Source: CAVYUC01 sp963771595 (GTDB lineage Bacteria; Bacteroidota; Bacteroidia; Bacteroidales; Prolixibacteraceae). From it: a stretch of DNA of 64,000 nt. The translations under genes and the position numbers were made by a program. The notes beneath the pieces are model-generated. The model was not told where the DNA came from and did not search any database. It saw only the letters and a list, made by a program, of their open reading frames with translations. The stretch lies in the NCBI GenBank assembly GCA_963771595.1, contig CAVYUC010000018.1, forward strand, positions 62,001 to 126,000, given 5' to 3'. This document shows positions 55,759 to 63,898 of the stretch, in pieces. Every line of letters starts with the position of its first letter. Position 1 is the first letter of the stretch.

Positions 55759-55833
55759 TGGGAACTACTGGAGTCGAACCAGTGACCCTTCCGATATAAT
55801 CGGAATGCACTAAACCAACTGAGCTAAGCTCCC
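55759..55833 (-). tRNA. tRNA-like gene with UAU anticodon (possible pseudo-tRNA)
   Basis: Seventy-five bases, with acceptor stem, variable loop and T arm identical to tRNA-Val at 56165. The anticodon stem is TTCCG/CGGAA and the seven-base loop ATTATAT places UAU in the anticodon, which would read AUA (isoleucine), rare in bacteria where a lysidine-modified CAU normally does this. One D-stem pair is mismatched. A terminator follows, so it may be transcribed, but its body is that of a valine tRNA. Confidence 0.55.
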
Positions 55834-55876
55834 TTTAACAACCTTCCGTTACAAAACAGATAGACATTACCGAAAA

Positions 55877-56125
55877 TTAAGTATCCTGAATTAATTCTTC
55901 CAACTTTATCCTGCTTTTCCAGCTTTTCAACTGAAACTCTCTTTTTACTGCATCAGTTTTGTTGTCAAACTTTTCCCAGTATTTTACCACCCACGGCTTT
56001 CCGGTAGAAGTAAATCCGGTATTTGAAGAATTGTGCCGGCGAAGCCTTCCTTCCACATTATTCGTTGAACCGATATAATATTTGTCAAGTTTTGTAGAAT
56101 ATATAATATAACAGTAGTACTTCAT
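55877..56125 (-). CDS. Small GIY-YIG nuclease-domain protein
   Basis: An 82-residue protein that is a bare GIY-YIG domain: YYCYIIYSTKLDKYYIGSTN (motif 1, residues 3-22), RLRRHN with the conserved arginine (residues 29-34), and AVKREFQLKSWKSRIKLEELI at the end, which carries the catalytic glutamate. Proteins of this YhbQ/UvrC-N type cut DNA, but their cellular job is mostly unknown and Bacteroidota can carry many copies. It sits between a tRNA-Val with its terminator and a tRNA-like copy, on the same strand, suggesting a homing or cassette relationship with the tRNA. Confidence 0.85.
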   Translation of the reverse strand: MKYYCYIIYSTKLDKYYIGSTNNVEGRLRRHNSSNTGFTSTGKPWVVKYWEKFDNKTDAVKREFQLKSWKSRIKLEELIQDT

Positions 56126-56130
56126 ATTAT

Positions 56131-56161
56131 AAAAAAAGGTTAACCAATTTTGATTAACCTT
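56131..56161 (-). terminator. Terminator after tRNA-Val
   Basis: On the minus strand AAGGTTAA (from 56161) pairs with TTAACCTT (ending 56136) followed by seven T, four bases after the end of tRNA-Val and just before the GIY-YIG start codon. Confidence 0.85.
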
Positions 56162-56164
56162 AAG

Positions 56165-56239
56165 TGGGAACTACTGGAGTCGAACCAGTGACCCTCTGCT
56201 TGTAAGGCAGATGCTCTAAACCAACTGAGCTAAGCTCCC
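56165..56239 (-). tRNA. tRNA-Val (UAC anticodon)
   Basis: A complete cloverleaf on the minus strand: acceptor GGGAGCT/AGTTCCC with discriminator A, D stem GCTC/GAGC, anticodon stem TCTGC/GCAGA with loop CTTACAA (anticodon TAC, valine), five-base variable region GGGTC and T arm ACTGG-TTCGACT-CCAGT. CCA is not encoded. It is the only fully canonical tRNA of the array and presumably the parent of the other copies. Confidence 0.93.
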
Positions 56240-56263
56240 TAATATTTTTTTGCCCTTTTTATT

Positions 56264-56316
56264 CAGTGACCCTTCCGATAAAACCGGAATGCTCTGAACC
56301 AGCTGAGCTAAACTCC
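56264..56316 (-). pseudogene. Truncated tRNA-like sequence (UUU in the anticodon position)
   Basis: From 56316 on the minus strand GGGAGTTTAGCTCAGCTGG, a full D arm and anticodon arm (TTCCG-GTTTTAT-CGGAA) are followed by GGGTCACTG and then unrelated sequence, so the T arm and 3' acceptor strand are missing. It cannot be a working tRNA. Confidence 0.7.
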
Positions 56317-56415
56317 CAAAATATATTGTTGTTTCTGAACGCGCCTCCTTTTTCAGAAAGGCGCTGCAAATATAAAAGGTATTTTCAGTTCTGCAAAAAG
56401 ATTCTGAAAAATTAT

Positions 56416-57717
56416 TTACAAAATTTCGGCCACCACAAAAGTGCTTCCACCAATAAAAATCATATCATTTTTACCGGCTTTTTCACGGGCAGCTTTTAAT
56501 GCATCTTCTACCGATGAATAAGTGGTTCCTGTCAATCCGGATTTTTGCGCCTGAATTGCAAGAACACGTTCATCCAGCGCCCTCGGAATATCGGCTTTGG
56601 TAAAATAATAATCGGCATCTTTCGGCAATAATTTCAGCACTTTCTCTGCATCTTTATCATTTACAAGCCCAAATACAAAATGCAGTTTTTTATGTGGTGT
56701 TTGTTCAATTTGTTTTACAACTTCTTTTATTCCTTCTTCATTATGGCCCGTATCGCAAACAACAAGCGGGTTGCGGCCAATTACCTGCCAACGTCCTTTT
56801 AAACCTGTTAATTTGGTTGTTTCAGCCAATCCTGTGTAAATATGCTCTTCTCCTATTTTCCAGCCTTTTGCTTTCAAAATTTCAATCGACTTTAAAATTG
56901 CAGGCAGATTTTTTTGCTGGTAAATTCCTGTTAAATCCAAAGCCAGTCCGGGTAAAATTTTCCTGCCGTTTTTTGTCACAGCCATCACCTGTTTCATTTC
57001 AATATTTTGCAACGCATATTCAACCTGAAACTCCTGATCAGCAAAAAATAAAGGAGAACCTGATTCTTTGGCTTTTTCAGAAAAAACAAGTTCTGTTTCT
57101 TTTTGTTTTGTGCCAATAACCACAGGAGTTCCCGATTTAATAATGCCTGCTTTTTCAGCAGCTATAGTTTCAAGACTGTCGCCCAGCAACATCACATGAT
57201 CTAATCCGATGTTGGTAATCACACTCACTTCAGGCGAAATAATATTGGTGGAATCGAGACGTCCGCCAAGTCCGACTTCCACAATTGCAATATCAGTTTT
57301 ATGTTTCGAAAACAAATCGAAAGCCATGGCCACGGTTAATTCAAAAAATGAGGGTTCCAACTGCCATTCCTCATTATTTATCCGGAAATTTTCAACCCAA
57401 TCGACCACATCGTTTTCAGTAATCATCTGTCCGTTTATCCGGATGCGTTCCCTGAAATCCTTTAAATGAGGCGACGTGTACAAGCCCGTTTTGTATCCGG
57501 CCGACTGCAACACAGCTGCCAGCATGTGCGATACGGAACCCTTTCCGTTTGTACCCGCTACATGCACCGAATGAAAATTCCGGTGCGGATTGCCGTAAAA
57601 ATCATCAAGCCGGATTGTATTCTCCAGGTTATTCTTGTATGCCGCCGGACCAATTCGCTGAAACATGGGCAGGCGTGTAAACAAATATTCAAGTGTTGCT
57701 GAATAATTCACCTTCAA
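56416..57717 (-). CDS. folC: Folylpolyglutamate synthase / dihydrofolate synthase
   Basis: A 433-residue Mur-ligase-type enzyme. VHVAGTNGKGSVSHMLAAVLQSAGYKTGLYTSPHL (about residues 50-84) holds the ATP loop and folate-binding segment, VGLGGRLDSTNII and SVITNIGLDHVMLLG are family motifs, and VVCDTGHNEEGI lies in the C-terminal domain. It adds glutamate to dihydropteroate and folates. It stands alone between the tRNA array and the divergent PhoH gene. Confidence 0.95.
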   Translation of the reverse strand: MKVNYSATLEYLFTRLPMFQRIGPAAYKNNLENTIRLDDFYGNPHRNFHSVHVAGTNGKGSVSHMLAAVLQSAGYKTGLYTSPHLKDFRERIRINGQMITENDVVDWVENFRINNEEWQLEPSFFELTVAMAFDLFSKHKTDIAIVEVGLGGRLDSTNIISPEVSVITNIGLDHVMLLGDSLETIAAEKAGIIKSGTPVVIGTKQKETELVFSEKAKESGSPLFFADQEFQVEYALQNIEMKQVMAVTKNGRKILPGLALDLTGIYQQKNLPAILKSIEILKAKGWKIGEEHIYTGLAETTKLTGLKGRWQVIGRNPLVVCDTGHNEEGIKEVVKQIEQTPHKKLHFVFGLVNDKDAEKVLKLLPKDADYYFTKADIPRALDERVLAIQAQKSGLTGTTYSSVEDALKAAREKAGKNDMIFIGGSTFVVAEIL

Positions 57718-57815
57718 ATAAATTTATTAACCGATGCAAGTTTATTAAAATTTGACACTCGTTTGATTATTTCTCACGAAAATATCTACATTTAGCAAAA
57801 CCCAATTAATCGAAT

Positions 57816-59150
57816 ATGTTGAGCAAAACCAGCAAGAGCAAAATTTTCATTCTGGATACAAATGTTATTTTGCATGACCACACCTGTATATACCAGTTTC
57901 AGGACAACGACATTATCCTGCCCATCACGGTACTCGAAGAACTGGATAAATTCAAACGGGGAAACGATCTCATCAATTACCAGGCACGCGAATTTGTGCG
58001 CCTGCTCGACGAAATCATAGGCGACGAACTCTTCAACGGCGGAAAATCGCTTGGAAAAGACAAGGGGAAACTGCGTATTGAAGCCGGCAAACCATTTTCG
58101 GACAACCTGAAAACATCCTTCCGCGAAGATATCCCCGATCATCGTATCCTTGCCATTGCTGAATATACCATGAAGGAATATTCCAGGCGGAAAATCGTGC
58201 TGGTCAGCAAAGACATCAACCTACGGATGAAAGCCAAATCCCTTGGAATTCAGGCCGAAGATTATAAAACCGATAAGGTAACCGATATCAATGTTCTGGA
58301 CAAAACCATTTCAACACTCGAAAATTTTAACGATCATTTAATCGAAGTTTTATATGACCAGGGATGGATTGCTTTTGAAGAGCTGAAAATCGAAACCCGG
58401 CCCGATTCGAATGAATGCTTTATCCTGAAGGGTGTCAATTCAAGTGTACTGGCCCGGTTTGATCCGAAAACCAGCCGGGTTGTGCGGGTGGAGAAAAAAT
58501 CGGCCTACGGCATCAAACCCCGCAATGCCGAGCAGACCTTCAGCCTGAATATGCTGATGAACCCCGATATTCAATTGGTTGCCCTCACCGGAAAGGCAGG
58601 CACCGGAAAAACCCTGCTGGCCCTTGCTGCTGCGATTGAACAGCACAAGGCTTTCGACCAGATTTTGCTGGCACGGCCAATCGTCGCGCTAAGCAACCGC
58701 GATTTGGGTTATCTGCCCGGTGATGCTTCAGAAAAAATAAATCCATACATGCAGCCGCTTTTCGACAACCTGTCAGTAATCAAACATGTTTTCAACCCGC
58801 GCAGCCAGGAATACCAGAAAATAGAGGAGCTGCAAAAGGAAGAAAAACTTGAAATCACACCGCTTGCATATATCCGTGGCCGCAGTTTATCCAATTCATT
58901 TTTTATTATTGATGAAGCGCAAAACCTGACGCCGCACGAAATAAAAACAATTATCACCCGGGCAGGCGAAGGCACAAAAATGGTATTTACCGGCGACCTG
59001 CAGCAAATTGATTCGCCTTACCTCGACATGAAATCAAACGGCCTGGCCTTTATGACCGATCGCATGCGCAACCAGGAGCTGTTTGCCCACATCAACCTTG
59101 TAAAAGGCGAACGCAGCTATCTTGCCGAACTGGCCAGCAACCTGTTGTAG
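57816..59150 (+). CDS. PIN-domain PhoH-like ATPase
   Basis: A 444-residue two-domain protein. The N-terminal PIN nuclease domain begins IFILDTNVILHDHTCIYQF and includes ITVLEELDKFKRG (acidic residues); the C-terminal PhoH2 domain has Walker A LTGKAGTGKTLLALAAAIEQ (near residue 257) and Walker B SFFIIDEAQNLTPHE. PIN-PhoH proteins are thought to be RNA helicase-nucleases, sometimes linked to ribosome or RNA quality control. Length and arrangement are normal. The gene diverges from folC. Confidence 0.93.
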   Translation: MLSKTSKSKIFILDTNVILHDHTCIYQFQDNDIILPITVLEELDKFKRGNDLINYQAREFVRLLDEIIGDELFNGGKSLGKDKGKLRIEAGKPFSDNLKTSFREDIPDHRILAIAEYTMKEYSRRKIVLVSKDINLRMKAKSLGIQAEDYKTDKVTDINVLDKTISTLENFNDHLIEVLYDQGWIAFEELKIETRPDSNECFILKGVNSSVLARFDPKTSRVVRVEKKSAYGIKPRNAEQTFSLNMLMNPDIQLVALTGKAGTGKTLLALAAAIEQHKAFDQILLARPIVALSNRDLGYLPGDASEKINPYMQPLFDNLSVIKHVFNPRSQEYQKIEELQKEEKLEITPLAYIRGRSLSNSFFIIDEAQNLTPHEIKTIITRAGEGTKMVFTGDLQQIDSPYLDMKSNGLAFMTDRMRNQELFAHINLVKGERSYLAELASNLL

Positions 59151-59153
59151 CAA

Positions 59154-59183
59154 TTTGAGGTAAGCCACTTTTTTCTACCTTTG
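59154..59183 (+). promoter_or_regulatory. Putative promoter of mtaB
   Basis: TTTG at 59154-59157, 18 bases, then TACCTTTG at 59176-59183, an exact Bacteroidota -33/-7 pair. It implies a leader of about 150 bases before mtaB, which contains a short hairpin CGATTCA...TGAATCG near 59199-59215. Confidence 0.5.
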
Positions 59184-59338
59184 CACTTTATTTAGATCGA
59201 TTCAAAATGAATCGACCATGATGTGAAAGCACTTAAAGGAAATGAATAAACGGCTCACGGATTTCCGCTGGCCCGTAAAAGTAAATCATATTCCTTAAAG
59301 TATATTTTAATTGAAATATAAAAACACAATTTACACAA

Positions 59339-60643
59339 ATGAGATACGAGGGGAAGAAAGCTGCGTTTTATACGCTGGGCTGTAAACTCAACTTCTCTGA
59401 AACCTCAACCATTGCAGGTTCTTTTAAGGAAGTAGGTTTCGAGCGGGTGGAGTTCAGTGAAAAAGCAGATGTGTATGTGATAAATACCTGTTCTGTCACC
59501 AACCAGGGCGACAAAACCAGCCGGAACATCATCCGTCAGGCGGTGCGGAAAAATCCGGATGCCATGGTCATAGTGGTGGGTTGCTATTCGCAGCTGAAAC
59601 CTGAAGAAGTTGGCCATATCGAAGGAGTCGATCTTGTTTTGGGAACACAGGAAAAATTCCACATTCCGGCCTATTTAAACGGATTGCAGAAACGGGAAAA
59701 AACAGAAATAAAAACCACCCGGCTCGCCAACATCAACAATTACCATAAGGCATTTTCATGGGGTGACCGGACGCGTAGTTTCCTGAAGATTCAGGATGGC
59801 TGTGATTATTACTGCTCGTTTTGCACCATCCCCTTTGCCCGCGGACGCAGCCGGAACGACAATATTGAAAATACGGTAGCCGAAGCCAAAAAAGCGGTGG
59901 AAAAAGGGTTTCGCGAAATTGTTCTCACCGGCGTCAATATTGGAGATTTCGGAAAATCAACCGGCGAAAATTTCCTTGATTTTCTGAAAGCCATGGAAAA
60001 AGTGGACGGACTTGAACGGTTGCGCCTTGGCTCCATCGAACCCAATCTTTTAAAGGATGAAATTATTGAACTGGTTGCCGGGTCAAAGGTAATCATGCCT
60101 CATTTTCATATCCCGCTGCAATCAGGGTCCGACGAAATCCTGTCGCTGATGAAGCGAAAATATTCCACCGGGTTATTTGCCCGGCGCATCAGTAAAATCA
60201 GGGAGGTTGTTCCCCATGCCTTTATTGGTGTGGATGTCATAGCCGGAACAAACGGCGAAACGGAAGAACTTTTCCAGGAATCGTATGATTTTCTGAACAG
60301 CCTCGAAATTTCGCAGCTCCATGCCTTTACCTACTCAGAGCGAAGCGGAACACAGGCCCTGAAAATTCCATGGAAAGTGGATGTGGAAGACCGGAAACGC
60401 CGTACACAGATGTACATCAACCTGTCGGAAAAAAAATTACGCTCATTTTACGAAAAACACCTTGGAACATCGCAGACCGTGCTTTTCGAATCGCAGAAAA
60501 AAGGAGACGCCATGGCAGGATTTACCGAAAATTACATTAAGGTGGAAACATCTTTCGATGAAAAGCTGGAGAACCAGCTGAAAACGGTAAGGCTGCAGTC
60601 CATTCTCCCCAATGGTCATGTGGATGTATTGTTGGATACCTGA
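59339..60643 (+). CDS. mtaB: tRNA threonylcarbamoyladenosine methylthiotransferase MtaB
   Basis: A 434-residue radical SAM methylthiotransferase. The N-terminal UPF0004 domain has the three cluster cysteines in FYTLGCKLNFSET, INTCSVTNQGD and VVGCYSQ; the radical SAM motif is GCDYYCSFCTIPFARGRSRN; a C-terminal TRAM-like region follows. MtaB adds a methylthio group to N6-threonylcarbamoyladenosine at position 37 of tRNAs reading ANN codons. The sequence features place it with MtaB rather than MiaB or RimO. Confidence 0.92.
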   Translation: MRYEGKKAAFYTLGCKLNFSETSTIAGSFKEVGFERVEFSEKADVYVINTCSVTNQGDKTSRNIIRQAVRKNPDAMVIVVGCYSQLKPEEVGHIEGVDLVLGTQEKFHIPAYLNGLQKREKTEIKTTRLANINNYHKAFSWGDRTRSFLKIQDGCDYYCSFCTIPFARGRSRNDNIENTVAEAKKAVEKGFREIVLTGVNIGDFGKSTGENFLDFLKAMEKVDGLERLRLGSIEPNLLKDEIIELVAGSKVIMPHFHIPLQSGSDEILSLMKRKYSTGLFARRISKIREVVPHAFIGVDVIAGTNGETEELFQESYDFLNSLEISQLHAFTYSERSGTQALKIPWKVDVEDRKRRTQMYINLSEKKLRSFYEKHLGTSQTVLFESQKKGDAMAGFTENYIKVETSFDEKLENQLKTVRLQSILPNGHVDVLLDT

Positions 60644-60738
60644 TTCATAAAAAAGAAATTTTTCCTCCCCTTTTCTTTAGCCCCTCACCGGAGCAGGGAC
60701 ATACCTTCTCTATATTAAATTCGCGGTATATTCGCATT

Positions 60739-60782
60739 AAATTCGCATTAAATTCGCGAAATCGCGAATTTAATGCGAATTT
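60739..60782. repeat. Perfect 20-bp palindrome (AATTCGCATTAAATTCGCG type)
   Basis: Left arm 60739-60758 and right arm 60763-60782 are exact reverse complements around the loop AAAT. The left arm repeats an ATTCGCATTAA unit that also occurs just upstream, and the right side continues as degenerate TTTAGTCCGAAT and TTTAGTACGAA. It lies between mtaB and the inositol monophosphatase gene. Confidence 0.85.
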
Positions 60783-60903
60783 AGTCCGAATTTAGTACGA
60801 AGTAAATCCGAATATGAGACTGCGGGGGAATAGGGGAAATATCTCCCGGAGCCAGACCGGCACTCCCTGATTTTTTCCCTACCTTTACTTCAAATTTTTA
60901 AAA

Positions 60904-61698
60904 ATGGATTACAAAAAACGCTGTTTTGAGGTACAGGATATTGCCCGCTCTGTTGGGATTTTCATCCGGGATGAACGAAAAAAGGTGTCTGATAAGGATG
61001 TGGAATTAAAAAGCGAGGCAAGCCTGGTGACCTATGTGGATAAAACAGCAGAAAAAAGAATAGTATCGGCACTGAAGGAATTAATTCCCGAAAGTGGTTT
61101 TGTCACCGAAGAAGGAACTGCATCCCACGAAAATGAAAAATACAAATGGATTATTGACCCGCTGGATGGCACCACCAATTACATTCATGGCATTACCCCG
61201 TTTTCGGTGAGTATCGCATTAATGGAAGCGGATGAACTGGTGCTGGGAGTGGTTTTCGATGTGGTGCTGGACGAAATGTTTTATGCCTGGAAAGGAAGTC
61301 CTGCTTTTCTGAATGGAAGAGAGATTAAAGTGGCCACAGCCAATGCATCAAAAGATGCGTTAATAGCCACAGGTTTTCCCTACTACGATTTTGACCGTGT
61401 GGACGATTACATGGGGGCCATGAAGCAGCTGATGAAGGAAACACGTGGAATCCGTCGGCTGGGATCTGCAGCCATCGATTTGTGTTATGTGGCCTGCGGG
61501 CGCTTTGATGCATTTTTCGAACATGCCCTCCATGCCTGGGATGTGGCAGCCGGTGCCTTCATCATTCAGCAGGCCGGCGGCAAAGTAACCGATTTTAACG
61601 GGGGAGAAAACTGGCTTTTCGGAGGCGAAATGGTAGCTGCAAGCAATGCTTATTTCCCCGGATTCTTCAAAATCATCAACAGCTTTTTGGGCGACTAA
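60904..61698 (+). CDS. Inositol monophosphatase-family phosphatase
   Basis: A 264-residue Mg-dependent phosphatase. Metal-binding motifs are VTEEGTASHENEKYKWIIDPLDGTTN (E and the DPLDGT box, near residue 95) and WDVAAGAFIIQQAGGKVTDFNGG near the C-terminus. The family includes inositol-1-phosphatase, CysQ-like and histidinol-phosphate phosphatases; SuhB-like is likely. TACCTTTA at 60880-60887, close to the -7 consensus, lies just upstream. Confidence 0.9.
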   Translation: MDYKKRCFEVQDIARSVGIFIRDERKKVSDKDVELKSEASLVTYVDKTAEKRIVSALKELIPESGFVTEEGTASHENEKYKWIIDPLDGTTNYIHGITPFSVSIALMEADELVLGVVFDVVLDEMFYAWKGSPAFLNGREIKVATANASKDALIATGFPYYDFDRVDDYMGAMKQLMKETRGIRRLGSAAIDLCYVACGRFDAFFEHALHAWDVAAGAFIIQQAGGKVTDFNGGENWLFGGEMVAASNAYFPGFFKIINSFLGD

Positions 61699-61708
61699 TA
61701 CTTAAAAT

Positions 61709-61758
61709 TGTACATTTAATTGTGCAGTATATTGCGTTTTTGCACAATTAAATGTGCA
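61709..61758. repeat. Near-perfect 18-bp inverted repeat
   Basis: Left arm 61709-61726 (ending AATTGTGCA) and right arm 61741-61758 (starting TGCACAATT) match over 18 bases with one wobble. It lies directly after the phosphatase stop. The low GC and lack of a T run leave terminator, operator and extragenic element open. Confidence 0.7.
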
Positions 61759-61907
61759 AATATGAAACAAACAAACAATCTGTTTCGAAGTACATTGAAT
61801 TTGGAGCCGGAAACACGATTCCGTTACGGGCTTTCGGTTTAACGTATTAAATTGACCGTTGTGTCTGGCAGATTTTGTAAATTGCACCACAAATAAACAA
61901 TTAATCT

Positions 61908-62384
61908 ATGGCCGAAAAGGAAATCGCCCTTCTAAAGGAACAAATCAACAGGCTCAGTGAGAAAAATTTCGATTTGGATGCCTGGAAGAATCATACCATC
62001 ATTTTTCTGGAACGGATTTTCGGGAAAGATACCTCGAAGATTAAAATGATCAGTGATTTACGCTATGATTATTCGAGCTGGAGCCTGCGCGACACGGCGG
62101 CAGCAGGTAAATCGAAAGATGCCGACCCGGTGCGGATGCAGGCACAGGAACTGCTGGAAGCGACCATCGCGGAGCTGGAAAGTTTGGGAGTGCCGCAGGA
62201 TAAACCCGGAAACGACAGGATGTGGGAACTTTTACAGGACGAACTGACCGGCAGGCAGGTGAAGGATATCCAAAACCTTGTAAAATCGGAAGATCCCGAA
62301 AAAACAGAAAAAATAGCCGCTATTCTTAAAAAAATGGAAAAGGATGACCTGGCTTTAACCATTGCCAAACTTCTTATTTCGTAA
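61908..62384 (+). CDS. Conserved Bacteroidota hypothetical, coiled-coil protein
   Basis: A 158-residue cytoplasmic protein rich in charged residues: an N-terminal coiled coil (MAEKEIALLKEQINRLSEKN), a central segment containing WKNHTIIFLERIFGKDTSKI, and a helical C-terminus (KKMEKDDLALTIAKLLIS). I do not recognise a function. It lies nine bases upstream of the glycosyltransferase gene, so the two may be co-transcribed. Confidence 0.7.
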   Translation: MAEKEIALLKEQINRLSEKNFDLDAWKNHTIIFLERIFGKDTSKIKMISDLRYDYSSWSLRDTAAAGKSKDADPVRMQAQELLEATIAELESLGVPQDKPGNDRMWELLQDELTGRQVKDIQNLVKSEDPEKTEKIAAILKKMEKDDLALTIAKLLIS

Positions 62385-62393
62385 CCGGTAAAA

Positions 62394-63437
62394 ATGCCTG
62401 AAAATCAAAAAATCGCCATTGTGATTCTCAACTGGAATGGCGCCAAACTGTTCGAAAAATTTCTGCCTTCGGTTGTCCGCAATTCAGCAGCCGGCAACAT
62501 TGAAATTATTGTTGCCGATAACGGTTCAACCGACAATTCCATTGAAGTGCTGCAAACCGGTTTTCCTACAGTAAAAATCATTGAATTAAAAACCAATTAT
62601 GGTTTTGCCGAGGGATACAATCAGGCCCTGAAGCAAATTGAAGCTGATTTTTTTGTATTACTGAATTCAGATGTGGAGGTGACGCCGGGTTGGATTGAAA
62701 AGTGTATGCAGCTCTTTGAACAACATGAATCTGTTGCCGCCGTTCAGCCCAAGATACTGAGTTACGAAAAGCCGCACCTGTTTGAATATGCCGGGGCTGC
62801 CGGGGGATTTATCGACAAATTCGGATACCCGTTTTGCCGCGGCCGTATATTGAATCAAATGGAACCCGATGTGGGGCAATACAACAGGGAAACATCCATA
62901 TTCTGGGCCAGCGGGGCCTGTATGTTTGTGAAAGCCGGCATTTTCAAAGAGATGGGCGGATTCGACGGTGATTTCTGGGCGCACATGGAGGAAATTGATT
63001 TGTGCTGGCGGTTAAAAAGCCGCGGTTACCAAATCCTGTACCAGCCCGACAGCGTGGTGTTTCACCTGGGGGGCGGCACCCTTTCGTACGGAAGCCCGCA
63101 GAAAGTATACCTCAATTTCAGGAACAACCTCTACATGCTGTACAAGAACCTTCCCCAAAAATATTTCAAACGGATATTTTTAATCCGGATGGTGCTGGAT
63201 GGAGTGGCGGCCTTAAAATTTATCGGCGGCTTTCATTTCAGGAGTTTTGGGGCGGTGGCCAAAGCCCACTCTGCATTTTACAGCCATCTTCCGGCCTTGA
63301 AGCAAAAAAGAAAAGAAATTCAGCAGTTTACCGAAGTACAGGACCATACAGAGATATACAGGAAAAGTATCATGTGGAAATTCTTTATTCAGAAGAAACA
63401 AAAATTTTCAGCCTTAAATTTCAATCCGGATAAATGA
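62394..63437 (+). CDS. Glycosyltransferase family 2 protein
   Basis: A 347-residue GT-A glycosyltransferase: IAIVILNWNGAKLFEKFLPSVV (nucleotide-sugar site), ADNGSTDNS, FFVLLNSDVEVTPGWIEKC (DxD-like motif) and GGFDGDFWAHMEEIDLCWRLKSRG (the acceptor-side acidic motif). The C-terminal part has amphipathic stretches as in rhamnosyltransferase-like members. Donor and acceptor are unknown. It overlaps the thioesterase start by four bases. Confidence 0.9.
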   Translation: MPENQKIAIVILNWNGAKLFEKFLPSVVRNSAAGNIEIIVADNGSTDNSIEVLQTGFPTVKIIELKTNYGFAEGYNQALKQIEADFFVLLNSDVEVTPGWIEKCMQLFEQHESVAAVQPKILSYEKPHLFEYAGAAGGFIDKFGYPFCRGRILNQMEPDVGQYNRETSIFWASGACMFVKAGIFKEMGGFDGDFWAHMEEIDLCWRLKSRGYQILYQPDSVVFHLGGGTLSYGSPQKVYLNFRNNLYMLYKNLPQKYFKRIFLIRMVLDGVAALKFIGGFHFRSFGAVAKAHSAFYSHLPALKQKRKEIQQFTEVQDHTEIYRKSIMWKFFIQKKQKFSALNFNPDK

Positions 63438-63865
63438 AGGAAAAACTGATAATTACGGAAAGGGTATATACCTATCAAATCGATTTTATCGGGCATGTAA
63501 ACAACATTGTGTACATCCAGTGGCTGGAGAATGCCCGGGTGAAACTACTCGAAGCCATAGGCCTGCCGGTAACCGAACTGATTGAGAAGCACGGCATTTT
63601 CCCGGTGCTGACCAAAACGGCCATCCGCTACCGCAAACCTTTTTTCCTGAACAATACAGTTACCGTGGAAGTGTGGGTTTCGCAGCTGAACAATGCCTCG
63701 GCAGATATGGATTTCAATTTTAAAAATGAACAGGGCGAATTGTGCACCACCGCCAGGCAATCCTGCCTGTTTACGGATAAACAAACCATGCGTCCGCTGC
63801 GGCTCAGCGGCGATTACCGAACAGCATTTGAAAAATACCTGGTTGCGGAACAGGCGGCACTATAA
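63434..63865 (+). CDS. Acyl-CoA thioesterase (hotdog fold)
   Basis: A 143-residue hotdog protein of the 4-hydroxybenzoyl-CoA thioesterase family. YTYQIDFIGHVNNIVYIQWLENARVKLLEAIG carries the active-site Asp and the conserved HVNN segment, and TAIRYRKPFFLNNTVTVEVWV is the strand that completes the pocket. It hydrolyses acyl-CoA or acyl-ACP esters. It overlaps the glycosyltransferase gene by four bases and is probably translated with it. Confidence 0.88.
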   Translation: MKEKLIITERVYTYQIDFIGHVNNIVYIQWLENARVKLLEAIGLPVTELIEKHGIFPVLTKTAIRYRKPFFLNNTVTVEVWVSQLNNASADMDFNFKNEQGELCTTARQSCLFTDKQTMRPLRLSGDYRTAFEKYLVAEQAAL

Positions 63866-63898
63866 ACATTTAACTTCTATCATCCGTTAAGGCTAAAA

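Larger units (their letters stand above)
55758..56125. repeat. tRNA-like + GIY-YIG repeat unit, right copy
   Basis: Partner of 55225-55598. It contains the complete tRNA-like sequence, the AACAACCTTCCGTTAC spacer and the intact GIY-YIG gene. Confidence 0.85.

Noticed and set aside
55226..55833. Ordinary tRNA-Ile and tRNA-Leu genes
   Set aside because: Acceptor and T arms are exact copies of tRNA-Val, D stems have mispairs and one anticodon loop has eight bases, so normal isoacceptor assignment is not supported.
54941..56316. CRISPR array
   Set aside because: Repeats are tRNA copies and nuclease genes of hundreds of bases, not short regularly spaced repeats, and there are no cas genes.
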